The notes under the pieces: generated by a model
What the model was told of the DNA's origin: nothing
Database searches by the model: none
Seen by the model: only the letters and a program-made list of their open reading frames with translations
Shown: positions 10,037-21,266 of the stretch, one piece after another
How the letters are laid out: the number at the start of each line of letters is the position of its first letter
How positions within the stretch are numbered: the stretch's first letter is position 1
Translations under genes and position numbers: made by a program
NCBI GenBank assembly: GCA_963701435.1
Contig: CAVPAL010000006.1
Span: forward strand, 186,001-250,000
Source: JAACFF01 sp963701435
GTDB taxonomy: Bacteria; Chloroflexota; Anaerolineae; Promineifilales; Promineifilaceae
DNA length: 64,000 bases
Reading direction: 5' to 3'

Positions 10037-11525
10037 ATGGATGAGCCATATTTGATTGAACGGCCGTATCAAGAAATCGTCGACGACGCCTTGACCGCCA
10101 TTGTGGGCGGCGTGGTCAACGAACCTCATATTTTCGACATCAAAGTAGCTGAATACAGCCTGTCGGAGCCGGCACGAGACATTCGCGGCATCACAGGCAC
10201 AGACGGCACGCAGCACCGCACATTTCAACGGGGTACAGACTACCTTTTTGTGGCCGGCGGCGACACCGAGCCGGATAAAGTGCGCTGGCTGCAAGAAGGC
10301 GGCGTCCGCCCCCAACACCTGTCCAAATTTTGGGTAGATTATTACCGCCCCGGCGATCCCTCACCTCTGACGGACATCAGTGTGGGCAGTGTGACGCGCA
10401 CATTGGCAGAGGCGATGAGCCGCGAGCTTGCCATCATGTATGAGCAAATCAACCAGGCTTATTTATCTGGCTTTATAGATTGGGCGACCGGCAAGTCACT
10501 CGATTTTGTGGTGGCGATTCTGGGCGTGGTCCGAAAAACGGCCGATTTTGCCACCGGCGAAGTCACTTTCTTTCGCAATCCGTCTGTTTCTGGCAGCATT
10601 AGCATTAATGCCGGTGTTAAGCTAACCACCAGCGGTGGCGAGGTCAATTTTGAGACAACCAATTTGCGTACCTTGCAGCCAGGTCAAAACCGCATTAACG
10701 TGCCTGTCAGGGCCATAACCGGCGGCGAGATGGGAATTGTGGGATCCCAACACCATTACCCAACTGTTACAACCTGTCGCCGGCATTGAGCGTGTAACCA
10801 ACCTCGATCCCACGCAGAAGGCTGCTGAGGATGAAAGCGACGAGGCACTGCGGAAGCGAGCTAAAGCAAAATTACGCGGTCTTAATTTGTGTACGCTTGC
10901 CGCCATCGAGCAAGCCGCTCGCGAAGCTCGCGCCGATGACGTTGAAATCCGGGATCCGCAATACCCGACCGATCAACCGGATAAATGGACGCCAGCCGGG
11001 GTGGTGCAGGTATTGATTAAAGGCGACCCCGCACGGTTTGAGGCGGTACGTGGCGCCATTGACGGTGTGCGCGCCGCTGGTGTGCTGGTGCAAGTTATTG
11101 CCCGGTTGGTGTACTTTAAGCTTCGGCTACAGGTGCAGATTGATCCGGGCATTACCCCTATCGGCCAGAACCAGATTAAGCTGGACATCATTGCCGCCGT
11201 GACTAATTATGTCAACACTTTGAGCAGCGGCGACGCTATTTCCGGCGCCGAGTTAAACGGCCGTTGCTGTCGCTCTCAACGAGCAAGAAGCCCAAATTGC
11301 CGATGTAGCTCAACTGCGGGATGTAGTGGTATGGCTACTGACCCGGACAACCCTGACCAACCCGACCAGCGTGTGCCCCGGCGCGATTTGGTGGTGCATG
11401 ACGGTGAACCGGCCACAGACGAGCAAATTCAAGCCTGGGAATTTGTGGTTTTAACGGAAGTGAATGGTCAGAAGGCGCTGCCGGTACTTGATTTTACCCC
11501 TGACGACATTGAAGTAAAGACGTAG
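10037..11525 (+). CDS. gpJ-like baseplate wedge protein, frameshifted
   Basis: Two main segments (10037 to about 10745, and about 10740 to 11525) combine into a baseplate J-like protein of about 495 residues. The N-terminal part contains ISVGSVTRTLAEAMSRELAIMYEQINQAY and the VTFFRNPSVSGSISINAGVKLTTSGGEV barrel typical of gpJ/gp6/Afp11. The second half carries DESDEALRKRAKAKL, AAIEQAAREA and the ...PIGQNQIKLDIIAAVTNYVNTLSSGD segment expected near the C-terminal domain. Frame changes occur near 10745 (GGGATCCC) and again near 11262 and 11330, where TAVAVALNEQEAQIADVAQL is readable in the alternative frame. The protein forms the wedge around the hub. Upstream AAAGGAGA supports the start. Confidence 0.8.
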
Positions 11526-11539
11526 GGTGTGGAGGAATC

Positions 11540-14500
11540 ATGGGAAAAACTGAACGTATCCTGAACAACCTGCCGACGACATTTCGGCCAGTTTCCGCGG
11601 CCAACAAGGCTGTACACGCTGGCGAACGCAGTGGGCCTGCCCATGCAGGAAGGCGAAAATCTGCTGGTTGAGGTGATGAAATCCCATTGGGTGGATTACG
11701 CTGATCTGGGGCGCGACACTATCCGCGACCTGGCGCTGCTGGCTGACTTGTACGACCTGGACCCGCGTCCCGACGAGAGTGTGGAGGCGTTCCGCGAACA
11801 TCTGAAGCGGTATGTTAGCACCTACCTGGAGGGGACGGCCACGGTGCGCGGCATTCTGCGCATTGCCGCCGACACGTTGGGGGTGATGATTGACCCGGAC
11901 GCGCTACAAAAGCCGGAAAAGCGGGTGATCATCGCCCAGGATGATGTGACGCGCCTGCTTTTTGGCGTGCCATGGGCCGAAGCGAAGGGCACAGCGGCCC
12001 AACCGGCCGAAGTAGTAGGCCAAAAAGACCTGAGTGTGAGCGTCAATTTGCTGGGGCAAAAGCTCAGATTGTTTTTGAACGGGCAAATCGAAACGATTGC
12101 GTTTGACGCGGTTCTTCCTCTTTCCAGCGCGGCGCAATTGGGTGAGATTGTCCAGGCAATTGATGATGTTTTTGGCCCCGGCAGTGCCCGCCACGACGGC
12201 CAACACCTTATCTTGCGAGCAGATACGCCGGGCGCAGACGGCCGTATTGATATTCTATCGCCGGACGGTCCGGACGCGGCTGACTCGTTGCTGGGTATTG
12301 CGCCGCGGGTTTACACAGGGACAACCGCACGCGCGGCCACTGTAGTGGGTACGCCGGATCACAGCGAGGGCATTGACCTTAGTGTGCATCGTTATTTGCG
12401 GTTAGTGGTGGATGGTGTCTACCTGGCAGAGGTAGATTGTGCTGGCACTGTGGCGGCGGCGACGACGCTGACGGAAGTGCGGGATGAGGTTAACGATGCC
12501 CTGACGGTTAATGTGGCCGCGCATGACAACCATTTCTTAACACTGACTTCGCCTACGGTTGGTTCCGGCGGCAATATTGAGGTGCAGGCGGCGGCCAATG
12601 ATGCGGCGGAGACGCTTTTTGGCCCAGGTGTGCAGGGCTTTCATGCCGGGGCGGATGATTTAGCGGCGGTGGCTCGCAGCAGACGGGCGTTGACGCAACC
12701 TGTCAATCTGCAAACGGATCGTTTTTTGGTCATTAGCGTGGACGGCGTCCCGCCGGTGGAAATTGATTGTGCCGGTGCGACGGCAGCGGAAACGACGATT
12801 GAGGAAATCACTGCCAAGTTGGACGCGGTTAACGGCCTGGCGGTCAGTCACGATGGCGCGTTTATGACACTGGTGTCTGAAAGCGCAGGCGCGAACAGCA
12901 GCCTGGAAATCTTAACGGCCGTTGAGGGGGATGCGGCTAACTCTGTTTTGGGATTTGCGCCGCGCTCGGCTAAAGGCACAGACGCGGCGGCGAGCTCGGA
13001 TTGAGGGGGGCGTCGATTTACGGCCAAGTGTCGATTTGCGCTGGCGTTGTCGTATTACGTTGGGTGTGGATGGGGAAACGGCAGTGCATCAACACAGCCA
13101 GCCCTGAGACCAAAGAGAGTACGCCTGAGCAAATTGCTACGGCCGTCAACGCCCAAATCGGACAGAATATTGCCAGCGTTAACGACGGCAGACTGGTGCT
13201 CACTTCGCCTACAGTTGGGGAGGAGAGCAATCTGGCTCTAATCAGCCGGGATCGTCCCGCCAGCACAGATTTTGTAACGCAAGCGCCGGTGCTGGACGAG
13301 GCGGCGCTGCTGCTGTTTGGTTTTATTGAGAAGGATGTGACCGCCGAAGCAGCGCAAGCTGCTCAAGTCACCGGTACGGCCGATTTGAGCCAAGGTGTGG
13401 ATTTGCGAGAAAGGGCGTATTTACAACTGGGGGTGGACGATGTGACGCTGGTGGACGTTGATTGTCGCGGCCTGCAACCCCGTGTAACGCTGCTGGATGA
13501 AATTGTGGCAAAGATAAATGAGGCGTTGGGCGCTGTAGATGAGGCGTTGACCGGTGTGGCTGGTCATGACGGCAGCCATTTGGTGCTGACCTCGCCCAGG
13601 GTAGGCACGAGCAGCCGAATTGTGGTGGCAGTGTCACCGTTTTCGGATGCGGCCGAACGGTTACTGGGCCTGCCGGAGGCGCTGGTTGCCGGTCGTGAAT
13701 CGGCTCCTATTTTGTTTGAAGGCACGACCGATCTCAGCCTGGGGCTTAATGTGAAGGAGCATTATCTACTTAAGATTGGATTGGATGATCTAGAGCCGGT
13801 GCAAATTGATTTGCGGCAGGATTTGGAGGGCAACATTCCTGAAGAACTGCCGGAGATTTTGCTTGATTTGTTCGACATCAGTGACCGCATCAATGCCGGT
13901 TTGGGCCGGAATGTGGCTTCGCACAATGGCTCTCACATCATTCTGCGCTCGGCTGAGACGGGGCCGTCCAGCCGCCTGGTGATTGAAGTGCCCGATGAGC
14001 CAGCACATGAGGCGACAACGGCCGGTTTTAGGCATTACCGCGCCGCGCAGTTACGTGGGCCAGGTGGAAGATGCTCAAATTCGGGGCCTGGTTGATCTAA
14101 GCGGCAATGTTGATTTGAGCGAAAAGCGCTTTTTGCGCCTGTCGGTTGACGGCAATGAACCGGTTGATGTGGACTGCGCCGGGACGAACCCAGAGGCGAC
14201 GACGTTGGTTGATGTGATTACGGCCGTTAACAATGCGTTTGGTGGAGTGGAGGTGGCGCGCGACGAAGGGGGATACCTGGTACTGAACAGCCCTACGCCG
14301 GGAGCAGAAGGGTTGTTGATAGTGATGCCCTCGACGTTGGCGGATGCAACTGCAGACATTCTAGGTGAGGTGGTTGGCATTCATCAGGGCCGGGCAGCGG
14401 CACCGGCCACGCTAACGGGCGAGGCGGTGTTGTTTGGCCCTATTGATTTGAGTGACCGCAGCGGGCTGTGCCTGGCAGTGGACGACGGCCCGCCGGTGAC

Positions 14501-15743
14501 GGTGAATGTAGCCGGCCCCACGCCTGGGCGCACGTTTAGCGATGAGATTGTGGCCGCGCTTAATGCCGCTTTTCCCCGGCCGAAAGGTTCGCCTTTTGCT
14601 GCGTTGACGCCTGACAGCTTTTTGCAATTAACGGCCGAAATCGATCAGCCTCTTGCCATTGCGTTATGTTTCGCTGGTTGAGTTTCCGATTGCGCCGGCG
14701 CCACCGGTGTCGTTAAATGTGGTTCATGGCAGTGAATGGGAAACGGTGAATGACGGTGTTGATACGGCCCCGGTGGTCATTACGCTGACGACGAAGCATG
14801 GTGTGGTGGGCGCGACGTTTGCTAATTGGAGCAGCCGTAGTCAGGTGCTTGTGCCGGCGCCGGTGGGCCCGGGACAGACGTTGTGGGTGGCGCTGGACGA
14901 GGAAGGCCAACCGCAGGCGGCGGTAGATGGCTTACCGGTGTCTTTGGAGGTGACGCCCACGGCGGCGGCGCTGCGGTTGCCGCCGGGTGTGTCTCAATGG
15001 CAATACACGGAGTGCTACAGCAGTCGCTTTTTGACCACGATTGGTTTGATGCAGCTCGCTTTGCCGGTGGACAGTGCCGGGTGTTGGCGGTGTTTGACCA
15101 GAGCCACTTTGTGGTGAATGCGGATGATGCGCAGGTGGCTGTGTTTGCCCCTGGGGATGGTCTTTTTGATGCGGAAACGGCCGTTACGTTCAGTTGGCAG
15201 GCCCGGCGCCCGGGTCGGTTTGAGGTGGAATTGCCGTATGATTTGCCGCGCCAGTTTGGCGGCCGTTTTGACGAGGCCCGCTTTGACGGGGCGCTTCAGG
15301 ATGACCAGCCGCCGCAAGCGGCGGGGCTGATCATTGAGATGAATGCTTTACCGAATTCGTTACTGGAGTGGGTCGTCAAGTCGCCGCTGGTGGTGGCGGT
15401 ACCGTTGGCCGTGTTACCGCCAGGTATAACCCCGCGCCAGGCGCCGTGGTCACGGCCAGTGTTCTTTGAAGGAGGAACGGCCGATACGCCCGCCCGTCTC
15501 ATCCTCACCGAAGAGGGTTTAGGCGGCTTCCTGGAATTCAGCGCCCGCACGCCCGGCGAATGGGGCAACCGCATCCAAATGGTGCTGGCCAAGGGCGAAA
15601 CGGCCGGCACGTATGATGTGAGCCTCGGCTATTCCGGTGAAGATGTGTTTGAGAATGCGCGAGCAAAGGTAGCCGGGCAAGTAATCCGCGCCAGAGCGGC
15701 TGGCGTAGAGTCCCGCGTGACGCGCCAGATCAGAGGTCATTAA
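11540..15743 (+). CDS. gpI-like baseplate protein with about eight tandem domains, heavily frameshifted
   Basis: Starting at the ATG at 11540 (GGAGG upstream), the frame-corrected N-terminus reads MGKTERILNNLPTTF and, after a shift, LYTLANAVGLPMQEGENLL and AFREHLKRYVSTYLEGTATVRGILRIAADTLG. This is the style of phage tail protein I / Afp12 baseplate proteins. From about 12010 to 14680 come about eight repeats of 105-115 residues. The C-terminal 350 residues are a different beta-rich region ending RARAAGVESRVTRQIRGH. Frame breaks are near 11590, 13000, 13100, 14030, 14665 and 15035 (a T5 run that needs T6). If intact, the product would be about 1400 residues, very large for this family. The repeats could build an extended collar or fibre attachment. 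Confidence 0.7.
12010..14680 (+). repeat. Eight tandem ~110-residue coding repeats
   Basis: Each unit follows the same order: a GxxDLSxGVDL strand, a (L)xLxVDGxxxVxVDCAG strand, a TTLxEIxxxxNxAL helix, a VAxHDGxxLxLTSP strand, GxxSxIxV, and a DAAExLxG ending. Units begin near 12010, 12350, 12680, 13000, 13370, 13725, 14090 and 14420. They diverge clearly at the protein level, so this is an old expansion rather than a recent DNA duplication. I do not recognise the fold; the pattern of strand, helix and strand per unit is all that can be said. Confidence 0.7.
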
Positions 15744-15812
15744 ATTGCTGCGGCTCTCCGGCCGCGACTACGTTTTTGTTGTCAAATATTATTTTAGAAA
15801 GGAGCGTAAAAG

Positions 15813-16682
15813 ATGTCAGAAAATGGTTATGAAGATGAAGTATGGGTTCCTGTTAACCCGGGTGATTTGTTGACGGCGGATGCCTGGAATGAGATGCAGA
15901 AGCTGGCCAAAGCCGAAATTCAGGAAACGGGAACGGCGTTAGAAGAGAAAATTGAAGAAGTGGAAGGCAAGTTAGACGAGGTGGACGCGGCCAAGTTTGG
16001 CGGCAAGTCGCCGGATGAATGGTCAGAACAGTTTGCACCTAAAGTACATGATCACGAAGGTCAGGCAGTGTATCGTCGTTATATCAAGCAGTTCACAACG
16101 GAGCTGAACAAAGTGTTCCTGGAGCACAAGCTAGGCCGGTTCCCGTTGGTTGATGTGTATGAACTTTTACCTGTGACCAGTAAGGTTGGTTTTGCTGATT
16201 GTAAGTTGCTGTTTTATTACGGCAAGGAAGATGCGGATGATTTTGATCTGTGGATACGCGTTTACCGAGAACGAATACCTTTGGGCTTACCGTTTGAGCA
16301 GGTGTTGGCAGAATTGGGCGTTGAATATGAAGACGATGACACCATTGAAGATGTATTGAATGATTTGTGGCGCAAGCTGATGGAAGACCCCAATGACACG
16401 ATTAAACATTGTACCACGCCCTGGGTGGATGAGTGTTGCGGCAAACGGCGCACGGTGGAGAACCTAAAAAAGGCGGACCAGTGGTCTGACCTGTATCTGG
16501 CCATTAAGCCCAGAAAGTGCGGCAAAGGGGCTGACATCAGTATTGACGAGGCCGGAGCTATCGTGACACCAACTTGCCAGCTTGAAGTAACGCAAGTGAA
16601 TTACGATACGTTGCTCATGGAGGCGTTTGGTTTAACCGCCAACGGTACGCCGCTAGATTTAATGTTTTTGCTTAGAAGTTGA
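15813..16682 (+). CDS. Acidic coiled-coil protein of the injection-system operon, function unknown
   Basis: An intact 289-residue protein, preceded by AAAGGAGCG. Residues about 25-60 form a Glu/Lys-rich coiled coil (LAKAEIQETGTALEEKIEE, VEGKLDEVDA). The motif AAKFGGKSPDEWSEQF is reminiscent of tail-fibre chaperone-site or trimerisation segments. The C-terminal two thirds are globular and contain paired cysteines (KHCTTPWVDECCGKRR, PRKCGKG, TPTCQL). I do not recognise the family. Position after gpI and before the composite binding protein is where fibre or adaptor genes (Afp13-like) normally lie, so a fibre or fibre-adaptor role is plausible but unproven. Confidence 0.6.
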   Translation: MSENGYEDEVWVPVNPGDLLTADAWNEMQKLAKAEIQETGTALEEKIEEVEGKLDEVDAAKFGGKSPDEWSEQFAPKVHDHEGQAVYRRYIKQFTTELNKVFLEHKLGRFPLVDVYELLPVTSKVGFADCKLLFYYGKEDADDFDLWIRVYRERIPLGLPFEQVLAELGVEYEDDDTIEDVLNDLWRKLMEDPNDTIKHCTTPWVDECCGKRRTVENLKKADQWSDLYLAIKPRKCGKGADISIDEAGAIVTPTCQLEVTQVNYDTLLMEAFGLTANGTPLDLMFLLRS

Positions 16683-16688
16683 GTCAGC

Positions 16689-16765
16689 TACACGGATGAG
16701 ACGGATTCGGGCGGATTTTCAATATGGCATCGCATCCATCTGTGAATATCCGTTGCATCCGTGTA
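16689..16765. repeat. Intergenic inverted repeat TACACGGATG / CATCCGTGTA
   Basis: Perfect 10-bp arms at 16689-16698 and 16756-16765 bracket about 57 bases rich in further GGAT/ATCC elements. They lie between two eCIS genes and could form a long stem. There is no T-run, so a terminator is not supported. Confidence 0.55.
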
Positions 16766-16818
16766 CCAATTCTGCAAAGGTCTTGCGCCCTTTGTCTGTC
16801 ATGAATATGAGGTGAATG

Positions 16819-19800
16819 ATGAAACTCCAAGCCATTTTACAGAATAATGAGGAGCCCTTTGAGGGTGATTTGACTATGTTTTTGCGTCGCCTGCCGGCGG
16901 ACGCCCAAATCACACGCAGTACGGCTACGATTCGGCCGGTGGTGCAGCATAAGGAGACAGTAGCCCTGGTGGAACTCAGGGAAACGAGTGGGGTGTAACA
17001 AAGCAGGGTTTGACGGTGGATTTCCACGTCAGACGCACTGTTCACCAAATGCGGGTGCTCGGCGGCAGCATGGTGACTGTCCAAATAGATGTGGGCGGAA
17101 CGTGGATCAGGCTGAATAATGATGGCACGATGTCGGTGCCGGATGATGGCGGCACGCTTAATTTTAGTGTTGTAAATGGCGTGGTGGATATGCAGCGGGT
17201 GGTGACTTCGCGGGTGCAACTGTCGCCCCCTGAAGGTGCCAATTCGTTGCTTTCGAGTGAATCTGTGACCTGGTTGTGTACGCCTGGAAATGTGAGTTTG
17301 CGAATTGGGGAGCAGGAACCGAATCTGGTTTCAGCCGGGAGAACTGCGGAATGAGGTAACAACGGCCGATTTTGGTGAGTTCTTGCAGGCGTACTTGCTG
17401 GAGGCTGAGGTGGAAAACGATCTTTTTGTGGTGCCTTTTACGCTGCATTCGGACTCGATTGCCCGCATGGAAGTGGTGCTGGAGATTGAGTATACGCGGC
17501 AGAAGTCGGTGTTGCCGCCTGAAATTGGGGAGGTGATACGGCCGTTTACCTACGAACCAATCTCTCCGAATGAGGACGAACTGCTGACGGTGGTACTGCT
17601 CGCAAACGCGCGGGTGGTGCCGGAGCAAACCACAATGCAAGTGGCGGGTACGTTTGAACCGAGCCGGATTGTGTGGGGGCCGAAGACGCCAGTGGAGGAG
17701 GATGCCGTTGTGCCTGTTTCCTCTGCTTGCGCTCAGGCGCAGCCGATTGTGGTAGAAAAGGATGTGGCGGTAACGGCCGTGGACTTGCTGTTGGAGCCGC
17801 TGGATCAAACCACCCGGATCAGCATCACTATTTTGGATGATGCGGACGGTAAGCCGTTTGGAAAACCTTTGTTATCGCAGCCGGCTGCGTTGCGCCTGGA
17901 TAGGGAGGTGAACGGTGAACTGGGTTGGGTCAGCGCCAGGTTGCCGGCTGAATTCCAGTTTAGGGCACGCGGGAAAGACGGCAGTTCGCGCCGTTACTGG
18001 CTGGTGGTGACGAGCGCGGAGGGGGATGCCAATTGGGCGGTGCAATCGCAGCAGGAGAATCCGGTTGGCATTCAATGTAGCCAGGACGATGGCCTGTCCT
18101 GGCAGGCAACACGGGTAACGCGCTTACCGGGGGCAGTGGCCGGCATTTTTCGGCTGCGGCACACGCCGGCGCAATACCAGGTTCCGCTGCAACTTCAGGT
18201 GGGGGAGGGGGAGCAGGCGCAAATGGTAAATTTGGATCGCTTCCAACCTTTGGGACGGGTCGATTTTACCCTGGATTCAGTTGACCTAGCCGCCGCCATG
18301 AACCAATACATGGACCAAACCGTCACCGACACCTGCCCGGAAGAAGAGCATCTGGCGAATGGGGATTTCACGGATTGGCAGACGATTAGTAACGCCATTG
18401 GCCCAACTAAGCCTATACTGCTTAATCGTCAACCCACTGTGGTAGCTGTGTCTCCTGATTGCCAGTGGATTGTTGTGGGTAATAATAATTCTGAAGTCTT
18501 TCTTAGCTTTTTGATCCTGCTGATGAGACGTTGGTTACTGAACTCCAGCCTGATCTACCGAGCGGTGTGACATCGGTATCGATCAGTAAGATCTTGATTC
18601 GTCCTGATGGTCTCCGCGCTTATGTACAGATCATTAATGATTTTTCAGGAGGTGTTCAAGGCTTGCTGCAGGTAATTGACTTATCTGTGCCGGATTTGGT
18701 AGGATCTCCCGTTGACACGGGGAGACCTTTCCCCGATGCAGCTTTCTCTCCTGACAGCAGTCGTTTGTACGTTGCAGAATATCGTGAAGGATTTGATGGT
18801 GAAAGTGGTTCGGGGATCCTCTGGGTTTTAGATGTTGAGGTGTGGGAAGGCTACCAGCACGATCTAAGCCAAATGGAAACGCCCCCCAGCATTGCGTTGG
18901 GTGAGAACAAGGAGCCTGTGGCTCTAGCGATGGCTGCAGATGGCAGGCGGTTGTATGTAGCCGTTTTCAATAGAGAGGGAGAAGTCGGCACTGACAATGG
19001 AGAAATCCATGTTATTAACACCGACACGCATGAAAACGAAGGTCTTCTAGCCAGTGTGCCGGAGTTTTTGCAAGACATCGCACTGACACCTGACGGGCGT
19101 CAGGCAGTAGTTACGGCCGTTATCACCGGTAATGCCTGGGCAAATTTTGTCTACATTGTAGACACAGTGAAAGGCAGCGTTACTCCCGTCAACGATGTCT
19201 CTAATCTTCTCGTCCCGCCCCTATCTGGTGAGTTTACGGAGGTGAGCATATCGTCGGACGGGCAGCGGGCCTTTGTGGTTGATGAAAACAATGAGTATGT
19301 TGCGGTTATTGATATTAACCGACGCATCTTTACGAATGTGATTAATTTGGGCGGCACTCCGGGAAATATCGCCATAACGCCGATGGGGGATCGTATTTAC
19401 GTGCCCGTCGAGACAACGTCAAGTTCCTCACAGAACAATTTGGCATCTATCCCCGTCAATTTGCAACTCCCCACAGATTGGACGGTGACTTCCGGCGCTG
19501 TTACGCCTTTTTGTTTTGGCTCGCCTTATGACAGGCTGCCCATTTTGGGATTGACGCCTGTAGCGCGTGAAGTGGCGTCAAGCCCTACGGCCATGTCCCA
19601 GGTGGCGCCGGTGGCGGCCTGTGTCTATGATTTTAGCTTTTGGGGCCGGAGTACCGGGTTTAGGACAGTGGCCGAAGTGATCTGGCTAAGTGATACTTGT
19701 GGCTTGTTGCGGGTGGATGAAGTGCCTATTGAACGCATTACATCCCCCCTAAAAGGGCAGCCGCCGCTCATTCCGGCAGAGTTAACCCGGCACCGGGCCA

Positions 19801-21068
19801 AATTTGAGGCGCCTGAAGGGGCGACGCAAGCTGAAATTCGCTTCCGGGTGCCGGCGGGTGAGGTAGCGATTGTGGACCAGGTTTCCTTCCGGGCGACGCT
19901 TGAGGGAGTTGCCAATGATGATTTGCAACTTTTTGAAGAAGGACAACCAGCAAATTGGACATTATCACCGGAAACGGCGCACGGATTTTCTCTAAAGCCC
20001 TCTGATGGTGTGATGGAATTAGCCAATGACGGCTTTGATGATTTCGATTTGACCCAAACTGTTCCGATTACAGCCGAAACACCTTTTACACTGCAATTTT
20101 TGGGGCAGGTTATCGTGCCGCCGGTTGGGCCGGCCTGGCCGCAGCTTGAATTGCGCTGGCTGAAGAAGGACGGCGCGCCCACAGGAACGACGGCGACGCT
20201 TGAGTTACGATCGTCTGACCCCGATACGTCCCACACGCTCAGTGGCACGGTGCCGGCTGAGGTGACTTCGGTGGAGGTGAACCTGGTTGTACCGGGCAAA
20301 ACAACGCTGTCTGTAGAGAAGATTTCATTACTGCCGTTGGAATTAGTACGCGTGCCATTGAAGTTTATGGCTCAGGCGCCGGGCGAGTTAATGGTGTCGA
20401 ATGTTCATGTGGCTTACGATGACACAGCCAGGGCGGCATTGCCCCCTATCCCAGAGGCCGGTCTGTGCTTGCCCACGGCGCCTGACCGCAGCCCTGGCAG
20501 CCATTCAGCCAACTGCTGCTATTGTCCCTGCTGCGGGGCAGAGAAGGAGATGAAGAATGTGGGATTGGCACGAACGGCAGCTTATCGGCCTGCCGTAATG
20601 GGGGAGTGCCCGGATTGTAACGCCACTTTGATACTACCTGGAGCGCGTCTTACCGCAGCACGCCCAATTGCCCAACCTTTGATAGCCCTTGCACCCACGC
20701 ACAGACTTGCCGGTGTGATGATGCGTTCTCGCGCTGCTCCAAGGGCGCGTATGAATGAATCGTTATTGCCAACAGTTGCTAATGCCGAAATTGTGGCTTC
20801 TGCCATGCCTCAAAAACGAGCAGAGGGGGCGGCGCTGGCCGGAATTGTAATAGGTGAGACGGTAGCGATGCCTTCACTAATGGTCATTAAGGGCATTGGC
20901 GCAATATGGAATGAAAAATTGGCAGCGATGGGCATTGATTCAATGTTAGCTTTAGCCAGAGCTCAGCCACAAGAAATCGCTGATACCATAGCGGGTATTT
21001 CTTTGAAAAGGGCCTCTAAATTTGTTGAAGAAGCTCAGGAGATTATGGAGAAGCTAGAAGTGCAATAG
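16819..21068 (+). CDS. Composite binding protein: beta-propeller insert, zinc ribbon and helix-hairpin-helix; frameshifted
   Basis: Segments 16819-16998, 17010-17354, 17305-18570 and 18531-21068 connect through three frame breaks (about 16992, 17345 and 18545) into one protein of about 1415 residues. The N-terminal half has beta-sandwich sequence (VENDLFVVPFTLHSDSIARM, VEKDVAVTAVDLLLEPLDQ). A binding-module-like domain begins LANGDFTDWQT, is interrupted at about 18400, and resumes at about 19470 with PTDWTVTSGAVTPFCFGSPYD. The intervening ~350 residues form a YVTN-like beta-propeller (FSPDSSRLYVAEY, LTPDGRQAVVTAV, ISSDGQRAFVVDE, ITPMGDRIYVPVE). Near the C-terminus lie a four-Cys zinc ribbon (CPCCG...CPDC, about 20525-20620) and a helix-hairpin-helix (VIKGIGAIWNEKLAAMGI, about 20885). 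It probably forms an external ligand-binding part of the particle. Confidence 0.65.
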
Positions 21069-21266
21069 ATGTAGATTGGATTTCTTAGTCATTGGCCGTT
21101 TTTAGCTTTGGGTTTGCCCATTTTACAAATTATTGAAGGGTGAGCGCTTGTGAGCATAAAACAAATGAATTCGATGTCTAACGTCAAAAAACCTGTTCGG
21201 AAACAGGATTGAATCCACGAAATCCAAAATTTATTTTGGGGCAAAGACACTGGAGAACCGATAAAT
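21069..21266. other. Intergenic spacer with a short hairpin
   Basis: This 198-base AT-rich gap holds a small stem CCTGTT-cgga-AACAGG (21192-21207) without a T-run. GGAG lies just before the ATG at 21267. No promoter of clear quality and no small gene was seen. Confidence 0.4.

Noticed and set aside
9620..10318. Open frame opposite gp25/gpJ genes
   Set aside because: It overlaps two conserved baseplate genes and shows no motif of its own.
20520..20625. Zinc ribbon as a separate small gene
   Set aside because: It is in frame with the preceding and following domains, with no stop or ribosome-binding site between.
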